This document shows positions 26,015-37,088 of a stretch of 64,000 nt of DNA, one piece after another. Where the stretch lies: the NCBI GenBank assembly GCA_021234155.1, contig JAJEKV010000045.1, forward strand, positions 7,363,105-7,427,104, read 5' to 3'. Numbering within the stretch: the first letter of the stretch is position 1; each line of letters begins with the position of its first letter. The DNA comes from Isoetes taiwanensis (taxonomy: Eukaryota > Streptophyta > Lycopodiopsida > Isoetales > Isoetaceae). The notes under the pieces are model-generated. The model made no database searches, was not told the origin of the DNA, and saw only the letters and a program-made list of their open reading frames with translations. The position numbers and the translations under genes are program-made.

Positions 26015-29000
26015 CTATCTCCTCTTCCTTTTCCCCCCAAGCTGTCCAGATTTAAATGCTGCTTCCTGTTCTTGCAAAAATGCCATTGCTTTGCGATATT
26101 TTTCATTCCGCTCATCTTCAACTGCAGCCTTCTCTTTTGCTTTTTCTGCATTCAAAAAATAATTATCCTTACGCAATTCCCGAGCAGCACCTTTTGCCTC
26201 CTGTTTTAACTTTCGAAGCAGCTTTTTCTTTTCAGATCTCTCACGGTCGGGGTCGTAGTCTCTTCCCTTAACATAGCTGTAATTTCAACAAACATCAGAT
26301 GCGTGATATTGATAATATCATAAGGCATAGAGGAATAGAAGGAGAAATAAAAAGAGCATTACTTTTCCTCAAACTTAGGATTGAATTGTTTGATAGGAAC
26401 TGGCTTCTTGATCCTCATCCTCAAAGGCTGACGAAAATTTTCCTGCTCTGTACACTTCAATTGAATAAAATCTTGTGTCCAGACGCACAATACTTCCACT
26501 TCTTCTGGAAGCTTGTTCAGTTTACAAATTTCATGCAGAACACTTAGGAAGGGATTAAAGACTTCTGGGAAAGAAGGAAGATCCTGATAAAGGGATGTAA
26601 ATCCTTTCAGTGTTTGGATAGCCACATGTAGCACAGCAGCACTGGAAACATTAAAAGATACTTGTCACTTTGGTGAAACACAATTTGCAGTTAAACATAT
26701 ACAGGAAGTACCGAAAATTATCCGTCCCAAACATGGGAGAGGACTCCTCTGCAGAAACAATGCCTACAAAGTCCAGCGCCCTAACATCAGTTCTCTTGGA
26801 ACTCAGAAGCAGCCAGGGACTGCTGCCCATAAGCTCTCGCATGAACACCGGACACTGGAAAACAACTACAAAATTTATCACCAAATTTCCATAAATGTAC
26901 AATTCAAGCCTGTACAACATACAAGAGTTCTTGAAATATTCTTCAGTGGCAGAGCTGACAACAAAAGTGCGAGTAAGAAGTTGATTGCCTCAGGACAAAA
27001 CCTCTTTGCATGTTTCATTACCTGGCAAACCAATACAAAAAGCTTAAGCAAAGACATGACAATATTCTTGACCATCCAACTTCAAAGAGTGATGGACACA
27101 CTGCTCCTTGTTCTTTATTAATTACCCTTCCCTCAATTAGGCACAATGCTAAAACTATGAATACATTAGGAAAAAAGAATAAATTGCAAGGGTTTAAAAG
27201 GAAAAGCTGCAGCATTCCACCATCAAACATCTGTTGCATGGCTAGGCATGAAACATTCTTGCTTAGAGTGCAATTATGTACATTTGAGAGGCGCAAATTT
27301 TTGTTGTAAGCACCGTTTTTGTTGTAAGCAAAATTGAAACTCACCGAAAGAAGCAGTGCACAAACAAAGGAACCGATGGCAAGGTCACGTCCAGACTTCA
27401 CAGGACAACGTATTAGATATTCTGCTGTTAATAATGTTGCTGGTGTCATTACTGCATGCCGAAAATCAGATGGAGGAAATATCATGGACCAAAGTCTCAA
27501 CAGCAAAAGTGTCTCTGTGGATGGCCAGCAAGAGCATTCACCTGTGTGGCAATTATGGCATCAGGTAAAAAGAATGTAAGACCAAAAAGGATTACGAAAA
27601 CTGCAACTCTACCTGCATTCTTCAGCTTTTCAGATAGCTGTTTCTGCATGTGCACAAGCATCTTTTGTGCACAGGTTGCAGCAAAGTATGGTGCCTCAAA
27701 GCTCATCTCAATTAATGGTTTGACCAGAATATTCAGTTTGTCCATATGGATTGGCTTTTTGCCTGCAGTTTCTTTGAAGTACAACAACAAAACATTGTAG
27801 AAAATCTGCAAAACGAACAAAACATGGGGAAATAACACAAAGTTAGCTGTGTTGCACTCAAAAGGCAGTCATATACCAAGCCACACACCTGCATTTTTTT
27901 CCGATTTTCAGGAGATAAACTGATGGCATTGCAAGTTCTGATTCTCTTAATTGCAAGTTCAAGATCTTCTAATTCTCTATTATCAACAAGCTGCCTAAAG
28001 GCAGACACAGTTTGCGGAGCATCTATAACATATGGCAATCCACCTTCTTCTAATTGCATGTCCTGATGTTTTACTTCAAGCACTTTAGATTGCTTGCATT
28101 TTAACTTTTTATTTCCTGACATTCTGCTGTTCAAAGCGGGATGCTCATCAGCATCCAATGCTTCCGAAGCATTATATCTTTCAACATTGTGTTCCTTTTC
28201 TTCATCAAAAACTCCATTTTTTGTATCTGCATTATCTTCAGTTTCTTCTTCGTCCTCAAATTGTTCTTCCCTTCCATTTTCATCCTCAAATTCTGCTCCA
28301 ACTCCGTCTTCATCCTCAGATTCCACTTCATCTCCATCTTCATCCTCAGACTCTGCTTCCCTTCCATCTTCACTCTCATAATCTGAGTCATCTTCTTCAT
28401 TTTCTTCACTGCTGGTCAATTCTTGGACGTTATCAAAGTGTTCATCTAGCATAAAATTTTCTCCAAGGTCATCCCCAGATATCTCCATGCACCTTTTCTT
28501 TCTTGTCCCTTTTCCACGTTTACCATCTTTTTGTCCTGCGGCCTCATCAGAGTCCTCGTCAGATTCAGAGCCGCCTTTACCAAACATTCTCTTCTGCCGC
28601 TGTTTCTGTTTTAAATAAAAGGCCAGCATTGTAAGTACATAGAGAACATGATCCTTAAATGCCAAGGGACGCAATTGCTTAATAAAATAAATCTTAGCAA
28701 TCATACTTTTAGGAAAATTAACATGCATAAGAAATAGCACAGTCTAGCCATCACTAAGCCTACCTACAACAAACTACCTATAGAGCAACTATGTACGGGC
28801 CAGTATTAAGAAAGCTCAAGAAAGTGAATCAACGCAACAGCAGGCAAAACCCATGCAATAATGATATACAGTAGCATAAGTGTACTATCCTGGTTTATTA
28901 ACCCTTCAGATGGCCCAATTGTGCTTGAGCATGCAAATAACCACATAGGTGTTCTAACTAAAAGAAAAAAATTAATACTGAAAGCTTGTCTACAATAATT

Positions 29001-31398
29001 TGAATGACTGTTAACTATCAACAAGTGTGAATGGGTGCCAATAGCAACCAGACATGAGATACAAACTTGGGAGATAAGTACATCACAAGTTGTCAAATAC
29101 TTTACATCTCAGCTAAATCTAAATGTATGAACCACATACCTCGAGCTCTTCAAGACGATCTCTTTCCTCTTTTGCAACTTCCTCTGGAGTCTTAAGCCTA
29201 TCAGAGGCATGTGCGCGCATATCAAAAATCATTTCCTTCATTAACTTCGCATAATCATCAGGTCTGTCCTGCAGACACAGTTAAAAATTTCAACAACTCC
29301 TGTGCAAATCAGTATTATGATATATAAAAAGTTTCTAGTAAATAGGACAAATCTTACCGCGTCATCAAATTTCTTATCTGGAACTACCATGGCGTTAGTT
29401 TTGTCTCCATCCTTATCTGCTGATGTTTTTTTTGGGTACACTAAAGAACTAAATGCTTGGGACTGTGACAACACTGCAAAATCATTATCTAGTTTCTCCT
29501 GGAGATTTGCATCCTCCTCCTTTTCTTTCACTTTCAAAGCCTATAGTAGGTAATAACATGTTAATCAACCGAAACTGTAAGTAGCCCTGAACTCAAAAGC
29601 ATAACATATACTATGGTTACAACTTCTAAGCAAGACTTCTAATATATTGTTAATAAACTGAAATTGCTGCAAATAGCTATTCAAATGCTATATCAAACAG
29701 TTTGACACATTCTAATACAGCAAGAAGAGAACCTGCCTTGTAAAACTTGCTCTTTGCAATTACTTCTTCCATGATCTCCTTTTTGGATCTGTGCCTCTGT
29801 TAAAAAAAAAGAGAACTACATAAATGGCTTGCTTGGGCCAGATCCCATATTTTCTGATTTCCATGGTAACAATATCCGAATTTCACTTAAGGAAAGACAC
29901 CCTTATAGAAAAGACAAATTCATACATTGCCCTCAGATGCATCTTCATCTCTCTTCGCACCTTCTTGATGTTGACCGCCTCCAAAATGAAGACCTTTTAC
30001 AGTTTCTTCATTCACTGCATTGACATGTAAACAAGATTCTGAGCCAACTTTCTAAGAACAAAAGAAAGGGCAACTCAGTACGTTTACTCATATGCGGGTT
30101 AATGCTGTAGACATTAGATAGTCATAGAAGTAAACCATTTGTTTTGCAGAGCAGTTAAAGCTTCCTGAGACATCCTTAGAATGCAAAAGAAATGCTTTTG
30201 CAAATTATAGTATGCAAGTATCTAGTTTGTTCCAACATTGCTTGAAAGAAGTGATCTAATCAAGCTTCACTTAGCAAAAGGAGGTTTTGGGCCTCTACTA
30301 ACACAATTCATAGTCTCATGGATAGAAACAAGGCCAATAAAATAGCTAAATGCCCAGAACATATCTAAGATACGAAACTCAGCATCTTATGCATGACCCA
30401 TTGGTTTTCTTGCCAAAAACTGATATATAAAATGTCATTATTTCCACCATTCACATATTATTTAAACCTTGCACAGATATGCTTTATTAGCTTTGGCTTC
30501 TCTTCTTCATTCATAGTAAATGTGGCCCTCGGGCGGTGCTTGATAAATTTTGCTTACACCCAAAAATACGTGGAAATATAGAGGCAGGGGGACTCTTACA
30601 ATCTTCCATGTCGTCTTCATCTCCAGATATCTCTTCATTGAAATGGTCTAGAGATGAGAGAGCTGCTCCTTTGTGGGTAAGGACTTCGTCATTAGATTCC
30701 TCGCTGTCCTCGAGTGTGAACTTGCTTTTCCGCCGTATTTGAGCCTGGAGGGAGAAGAAAGAATCAGAATATGTTGCCCAATGGGATCATGCCACTCCAA
30801 AGTATCAACCTGACGTTCTCGTTGGAACCGCATGATCTGTTTTTCCTCTTCTGTTAATGTATCATCATGCTCACCAAATCGATGATCTATAAAGGTATTT
30901 CTCTTGTGTCGTTGTTTGAACTCTTGTAAAATTGTCTTCTTCCTCTGGAATTAATAGTTTGGCATAATGTAAGCTTAATACCTTGAATGGCAACTAATAA
31001 GTTTCTTTCTTCTTCTTTTAATTAGAATTAAAATAGAAGCTAACAGGCAGATAACAATGAGAATCCAAATGACAACAACTTCACATCTTTCTACTTCCAA
31101 TTATGAGACAGATCAAAAACTTCAGATGCAATACTTCCTCTGTTCAATTGAATGCAGTCCCAAAACAACAAAATTACCAAATATCCCTTTTTTATATTCG
31201 AATAGTTACCTTCTCAATTGCAAGGGACCGAGATTGTCCAATTCTAATGCCTTCCCCCTTCCGTTTCTTACCAAGTATATTGAACTTACGGCGGTTCCAT
31301 AGTGTTTCGAACATACTCGAAGGCTTGGAAGCATCAGCAGAAACCTTGGTCATTTTCTTCGATGACGATTTTCCAGATTTTTTTTGTTTCTTTGCCAT
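26015..31398 (-). CDS. NOP14: NOP14 nucleolar protein (18S rRNA / small-subunit processome factor)
   Basis: NOP14 acts in the nucleolus in pre-18S rRNA processing and 40S assembly. Fourteen exons with phase-consistent joins: 31398-31210, 30944-30810, 30744-30600, 30047-29926, 29796-29737, 29540-29358, 29268-29140, 28605-27889, 27805-27613, 27541-27345, 27021-26923, 26854-26712, 26641-26363, 26276-26015. They sum to 2853 nt, about 950 residues, as expected for the family. Landmarks: N-terminal MAKKQKK basic stretch and ETLWNRRKFNILGKKRKGEG, RFGEHDDTLTEEEKQIMRFQ, LHFGGG, DRPDDYAKLMKEMIFDMR, a long acidic Glu/Asp repeat in exon 8, then LWSMIFPPSDFRHAVMTPA, LRQ/RQPLRMRIKKPVPIK, NPKFEENYVKGRDYDPDRER, KGAARELRKDNYFL and a basic GGKRKRR end. 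No stop or frameshift was found, so it is probably functional. The exon 4 acceptor is the least certain join (30047 keeps phase). Intron 5 uses a GC donor. Confidence 0.93.
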
Positions 31399-31423
31399 GG
31401 CTGCGGAGAAAGGAAGGAACCCT

Positions 31424-31436
31424 GGGTTTAGGGTTT
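31424..31436 (-). promoter_or_regulatory. Telo-box (AAACCCTAAACCC) upstream of NOP14
   Basis: On the minus strand AAACCCTAAACCC lies 26-38 bp before the NOP14 start codon. Telo-boxes are common in the proximal promoters and leaders of plant ribosome-biogenesis and translation genes, so this is a fitting regulatory element for NOP14. Confidence 0.65.
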
Positions 31437-31439
31437 ACG

Positions 31440-32186
31440 TTTATAAAGCCAGTGTTCTCTAATCGTGCGAAACCTTTATTTCTTTTATCTTATTTTTATT
31501 TTATCTTTGTCTAAGGGCACTATCTTCCCTTCTATTTAGCCAATATGCTTCTGCCATGCAAGCGAGGAATGCGCAGTTCCTATCACACTACCGCTGCCCC
31601 AGAGTGACATGGCACACCTACGAGGGAAATACGAGGGAGGGGCGATTGTGCCTATCCCTCCGGCATTTTCGGCCATCACTCATCCGACTCAGCATTGATT
31701 CATCGAAGAAATGCATTTTAGAGTTAGATTTGCTTGAAATCATGTTTTGATTGAGCCGTTTTTCTATCCTACGTTCGCTTTTCACCACCACATCGAGGAG
31801 CAAAAGCTTGAAGTGATCTCCCGTTTGAAAGCTTGCTTGTCTTAACCTGATGTTTCGCCTTCAAGCCTTTTGAAGCTCCTAAATCTGCTAGCGTATAGCA
31901 AATCCTTGAAGCATAAATCTGTTCCAAAAATATGTTTCTGGAGATCTGTTTCTGGGGATGACATGGAAGGTGTATTGAAGCTCCGTGGATATGCTTTCAG
32001 GTTGAAAACGATTTAAAACAGTAGTACAATTTGTCCTTTATGCATAGATTGATGACATGGATTTTCTATTGGTGTTGTAGTGTGATACCAAGCTTGCCCA
32101 ATGCCCATTCGAACTCTCCATCTAAGCAGAGGGAAGGGCACATAGTGTGATTTCACCCTAACATATACATGTTCTTATGTTTGTCC
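31440..32186. other. NOP14 upstream region, no other gene
   Basis: Promoter-side sequence of NOP14 and intergenic DNA. Short open frames only. Confidence 0.5.
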
Positions 32187-32605
32187 CACTCAATCCGACC
32201 GTTGATCCGAGATCCTACGGCTCATGTGGCTTTGGGACGTATTATACGACCCAGATGGCTTGGGAGTTTGTATATAGATTATATGTAAGCGATCCTACGG
32301 TCCAGGTTGATTTGATCCTGATCGTCGGTCTGAGATCCTACGGCTCACGTTGCTTTAGGACACATCCTACGGTGCACATGGCTTTGAGAATTATATGTAG
32401 TAGATCTTGCAGTCCAGATTGTTCTTGATCTTGATCGTCGATCCAGGATCTAACGGTTCACGTGGTGGCACATATCCTACGGTGCACATGACTTTGGGAA
32501 TTATATGTAATAGATCCTATGGCTCATGTTGCTTTAATTATTGTCACGTAGTGAGATCTCGACCCTTGATCGGGTCCAAGGTCCTACGGCCCACGTTGAA
32601 TGCTC
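32187..32605. repeat. Degenerate repeat with GATCCTACGG cores
   Basis: The motif GATCCTACGGYTCACRTGGCTT, or close variants, recurs about eight times at irregular 40-70 bp spacing, often with TTGATCYTGATCGTCG or AATTATATGTA between. It lies next to a tRNA-derived sequence and may be the body of a SINE or a locally expanded segment. Confidence 0.65.
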
Positions 32606-32635
32606 GTCCCTTAAGAAAAGGCTTTTAAATTTTTT

Positions 32636-32711
32636 ATGTTGTGTGGGGGATTTGAACCATAGTGATCAACCCCCCAAACCGCCCATTCTAACCACTAGAC
32701 CACACATTTAT
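32636..32711 (-). repeat. tRNA-derived sequence (tRNA pseudogene or SINE head)
   Basis: Read on the minus strand it has a good pol III A box (TGGTCTAGTGG) followed about 40 nt later by a B box (GGTTCAAATCC), and GTGTGG/CCACAC can pair as an acceptor stem. The T stem and anticodon stem do not fold properly, so it is not a working tRNA gene. The repeat-rich stretch at 32187-32605 lies downstream in transcription sense, as a SINE body would. Confidence 0.55.
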
Positions 32712-32783
32712 GTTTGAAGTATACTTAAAGGTAATATTCTAATTAAGATAAAATAGAGTATAACATTCTAGGTAGTTCAAAAA

Positions 32784-33480
32784 AGTTCTAGGATGTTCTG
32801 GAAGGTTCTAGAAAGTTCTAGAATCTTCTAGAAAGTTCTAAAATATTCTAGAAAGTTCTAGAACATAGGAGAATCTAGGGGGAATCTAAGAAAATTCTTC
32901 CAGAAAGTTCCAAATTATTCTAATAAGTTTTAGAATGTTCTAGAATGTAGGGGAATCTACGGGAACATATGGGAATCTAGGAAAATACTTGCAGAAAGTT
33001 CTAGGATATTTTGAAAGTCTCAGAATGTTCCAGAAAGTCTTAGAATGTTCTAAAAAGTTCTAGAATGTAAAGGAATCCAGGAGAATCTAACGAAATCTAA
33101 GAAAATCTCATAAAATGTAAGAGAATCTAGGAAAATATTTACAAGCCTAAGGGAATCTCTTAAAATCTGGCGTTCTAAGGGAATCTTCATAAAATCTAAG
33201 GGAATCTAAAAAAAATGTTGATGAAATCTTAGAGTATCTAGGGGAATCTTTATAAAATCTCTTTGAATCTCATATAATGTAAGGGAACCTAGGGCAATCT
33301 CATAAAATCTAAAGGGATCTAAGGGAATCTAAGGGGATCTTCATAGAATCTTAGAGAATCTACGAAAATCTAATGGAATCTAGAGGGAATCTTATAAAAT
33401 TTAGAGGAATCTCCACGAAACCTCCAAGAGAACCTTGGTAGAATCTTAGAGAATCTATGAATTTAGAGTATTCTCAAGAG
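32784..33480. repeat. Minisatellite of TTCTAGAA units (heat-shock-element-like), degenerating rightwards
   Basis: From 32784 to about 32873 the sequence is a 10-bp repeat of TTCTAGAANN, giving consecutive TTCnnGAA units in register. From 32880 on it decays into GGGAATCTA/AGAATCTA units of 10-14 bp. AT-rich and non-coding throughout. Confidence 0.85.
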
Positions 33481-34602
33481 ATCCTTTTAAACTATAGGGC
33501 ACGACAAAAACTTGCACCGTAGGAACATACTAAAACTCGAACATGCACCATAGGACTCTTGTTTACATATGTTTAAGATATATTTTCTTTATTTACATAT
33601 GTTTAAGATATACAAGAAATTTATCGCCGCTGCGAACTTTTTTTTTCCAGCTCCCTTGTATGGAAAGGAGCCAGTTTGCAAGGCCACAATGCACATACTA
33701 TAACGTAAAGTTTGCTTAGGATAAATTCTAGCTTATCTGCCAATGAGATGTTTCCTTCCTTGCATTCTAAATATTTACAGACGTTCTAAAACTTCTTACC
33801 TGCATTTCGAGAGTTTACTGTCATTCTAAATTTTTTGCCTAGCTTTTACATTCCTAGCCTCTGTTGCGGTGGATTTCCTGCTTTTTTTGATCGGCCTTTC
33901 GTATCAGAGCCCCGCATTTCTATCTAGGGTTTCATCCAGGATCCAGGGTCTCATGCCATAGCAGAGATGCCAATAATAGAAGCGTGAGGCCTGGAAATCA
34001 TTTCTTTTCTTTCTCCACTAATCTGACCTCACCGGAATTGAATCAAGAAAGGGATTGATTCGATACTATTTCGAGGTTTGAGACTTGGATTGGAGCTTCA
34101 ACTCAGCTTTTTGTGGATTGCGCAATTGGATTTGGATTGGAAATGAAGAGGTTTAGTATCAGACCCAATTTCCAGAAGCATTATTCTTCTGCCAACCTTA
34201 ACAAAAACACAAAAGAACAGGCCGACCATGCAAGAACCACATCCAGAGTGTCATTGCCAGAACAGGGCGACCATCCAGACCATCCAGGTATCATCGCCAT
34301 CCTCCATCCAAAGTGCCATCGCCAGATAAGGACGCCATTTCCGGAATTGGGGCTTCATAGCCATAGAACTGAGCCAGTGTATTGTTAGAGATCAAGAAAC
34401 TTAACAGAAACACAAACATCTGCGAGAACTTGCAACCTCGGCATACCATCCAAGAAGCTAGATCCCTATTTAGGAACCTATATTGCAGCAGAGCAGCAGA
34501 GCTGCATCGCCAAAACAGAGTGCATCGCCAGAGTTTGGGGCGCCATAGCCGTAGAGAGCCGCCATAATTTACCCTAAGCAAAACTTCACGTAACAATAAC
34601 TG
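33481..34602. other. No gene seen
   Basis: Intergenic, including a direct duplication of TTTACATATGTTTAAGATAT at about 33562-33612. A 91-codon open stretch at 34113-34388 has no recognisable domain. Confidence 0.5.
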
Positions 34603-34690
34603 CCCTTTTGTTGCAATTCTGTTGTGTCAGATGTGCCTCCACGCTGACCCGCGTCGGCACATCTTCCACAGTGGAATTGCAACAAAAGGG
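34603..34690. repeat. 88-nt hairpin with 35-nt arms (miRNA-precursor-like or miniature element)
   Basis: The arms at 34603-34637 and 34656-34690 are inverted copies: 17 outer base pairs (CCCTTTTGTTGCAATTC with its complement) and 9 inner ones (AGATGTGCC) are perfect. Three of the intervening differences are such that they give G:U pairs in a plus-strand transcript. ACGC and GCGT inside the loop can add a further short helix. No TSD was identified. Confidence 0.7.
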
Positions 34691-35590
34691 AAGTTCTTGT
34701 ATGCGAGATTTCTATGTCTAATGTGATTGCAATTGGGTTTACAAGGAAATTGAGCTCGTGCTTTTGTCTTGTGTTCTCACTCACGCCCATAGGATGGAGG
34801 GGTATTTGTACCCAATGACTATGGAGTTGTACCTCTAGATAAAAGGCATGTATAGAGGTAGAGAAGCATGTCAGATTTGATAACGAGGAAGGTTGCTGCA
34901 TATAAATTTCTTGGAATATAAGGTTCGAACACAGTATATTGTCGGATATTGTAATATTACTATTCTACATAACATGATTGCAAATTAAACGAGAGTGTTG
35001 CAGCACTCCCGTTTCAAAGATTCCCTTGAAAAAAACAGCCTGATCTAGAAAATGACACTTTTTTCCTTCTAATTGGGAATTCCAATAGGCTTAATTTTTT
35101 TTTACCTTCTTTTTGGCCCCCTAGTGTAAAAGAACTTGGATTTTTAGCCAAAACCAACACTTGAAAAGGGAAGAATTTAGACATGCTTTTGTATTCTCAA
35201 AAAGTACTATCTTGAAAACACCAGAATGTATTGAATAAAATAATTATTATATAATGAAGAGTGTTTCAATGACACAATTTGTAACATCACATGGTGGTCA
35301 GTATTAATGTTTTTTGGAAAAGACAGACTAAAGGTCCAAATCGAAGTCTTCATCATGCTTTTTGCTTGTTTCTCTGCAGCGCGATTCTCAGAAGTCCGAT
35401 CCTTTTCTTGTGCCTTACCCTTGTCTACTTCTTGGTTGTCTTCGTGAATGGTAGTTAGTGCCACTTCTTTCAGCTCTGCAAAAGTAGCTTCATCCTCTAA
35501 AGAGCTAGTGAATGGAGGTCAGATCTCGAAGAGGTCACTTGGCAAAATCGGATGAGGATTTGGCCCCAACTCTTGGTGCTCATCCGGTAG
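34691..35590. other. No firm gene
   Basis: Minus-strand open stretch 35464-35207 (Glu/Lys/Asp-rich, starting MALTTIHEDNQEVDKGKAQ) may be the degenerate last exon of the methyltransferase gene that lies just to the right. Otherwise nothing recognised. Confidence 0.4.
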
Positions 35591-36905
35591 GGTAGGCAAG
35601 GCTGCCAGTCTCATCTTGATGAATTGCACGCCTTCTTTATCAATGTCCACTTGCTACACAATTCCCCCTTCCTAAGTGCACAAGCTATTGTTGTACCGTG
35701 AGCCGCCGAAGGCATCAAGCACCCAATCTCCGGGCGGAAAACATGTCTAGGAGATGGTTGATTAGCTTTTTGAGGCTTCGGTAGTGATTATCAATTCTAC
35801 CTTGTGCACTAGGGTCCTCAGAGCTTTTGAAGCACAAATGGAAATTCCAACACATTAGAAAAATTGCGGCATGTCATTGTGTTGAAATGCTCCATGGTGC
35901 GTTTTCCATCGAAACTCCAAAGAAGCAACATGGAGGTATTCAACCTTACTCAAAGAACCTCGCCCGCCATGGTAGTTTATATTTGTTTTGTACATGTAGA
36001 AATTAGAGTGGTGTCACTAACGAAAACAGAACAAAAAACAAACAAAGAGAACAAGTCAAAGGCAATTATATTCTGGAATAGAAAACTAAAACAAAAAGAA
36101 GAAACAAGCTCAACGTATTCCAGAATAAAGTACTCACCAAACCAAATTCTCATAACCAGCTTGCACTGGGGATCCGAAGTGATTTTTAAACGTGGACTCC
36201 ACAAGGCCAGATTGCATGCTCGAGTGAAATACAACAAGACGCCAGTGCTTGGCCATTGTGACTTGTTTAATGCCGTCGACGAAAGCGTTAAACTCTGAAA
36301 ATTTAAAAGGCTGATCGTCGTAATGGCTGTCCTTTAGTTTAAAGCCATAAGGAATGTCCGCGATTACCAGTGTGAAATCCTGTGGCTTTACTGTCCCAAC
36401 CAATTTAGTGCAGTCCCCGTGAATGATGGAAAACAAATTATTTTGGTCAAACAAATTAAACTTTTCATAGTCAGAAGGCTCCACATCTAGAGTTCTCCTC
36501 TCTGCCAGTGTTCTTTCTTCTCGTGCCAGTCTGACGAGGTGCATGAAACCTTCTGGCAGGTTCTTATTTTTCTTCTTGTTCTGCAAACAAAGGGGATATT
36601 AAGACAGAGACAAGTAAAGTATGACGTGTTTAGTCAGCGTACCCATCCTTCAAAATTTGGTGCGTACTGAAGCATACGCTCGTCGGATGTAGCTATGGGA
36701 TAAAGCTCCTTGCACCTCTCCCACGTCTCCACGTTGAGTTGCTCCATCAGACATGTCTGGCAGGTGATAACATTTTTTTGGCTAGAAAGAAAACCACAAC
36801 CTTTTTAGCAGTTGAAAAGAGAAAACGTGAAGTAAACTATCTTCCTGCCACCTAAAGTTATTCTAGAATACAAGCGCTGTAAACAATATTTTTCTTGTTG
36901 CATCA

Positions 36906-37088
36906 GTGTATTCCAGAATACACTTTAACTGCAAAGAAGGAGCGAAAGTGTATTCTGGAATACACTTCTACAACGCAACAAGTTAGAGTGTGTATTCCAG
37001 AATACGTTTTCGCTGACTCAAAGGAGTAAAAGTGTAATCTGGCACTTTTTACACTACAAGAAGTGAGAAGGTGTATTCTGGAATACAC
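36906..37088. repeat. Array of 18-bp palindromes (GTGTATTCYRGAATACAC), about 41-bp spacing
   Basis: Palindromes at 36906-36923, 36948-36965, 36990-37007 and 37071-37088, with a decayed copy near 37031-37050, give centre-to-centre steps of 41-42 bp. The array lies in an intron of the ParB-methyltransferase gene. Isolated copies occur at about 36069, 36115, 36858, 37476 and 38881. Confidence 0.9.

Noticed and set aside
28094-28454. Plus-strand open frames rich in Ser, Phe and Leu
   Set aside because: They are the antisense of the acidic NOP14 exon 8.
32636-32711. A functional tRNA gene
   Set aside because: A and B boxes are good, but the T and anticodon stems do not pair, so only a tRNA-derived relic is supported.
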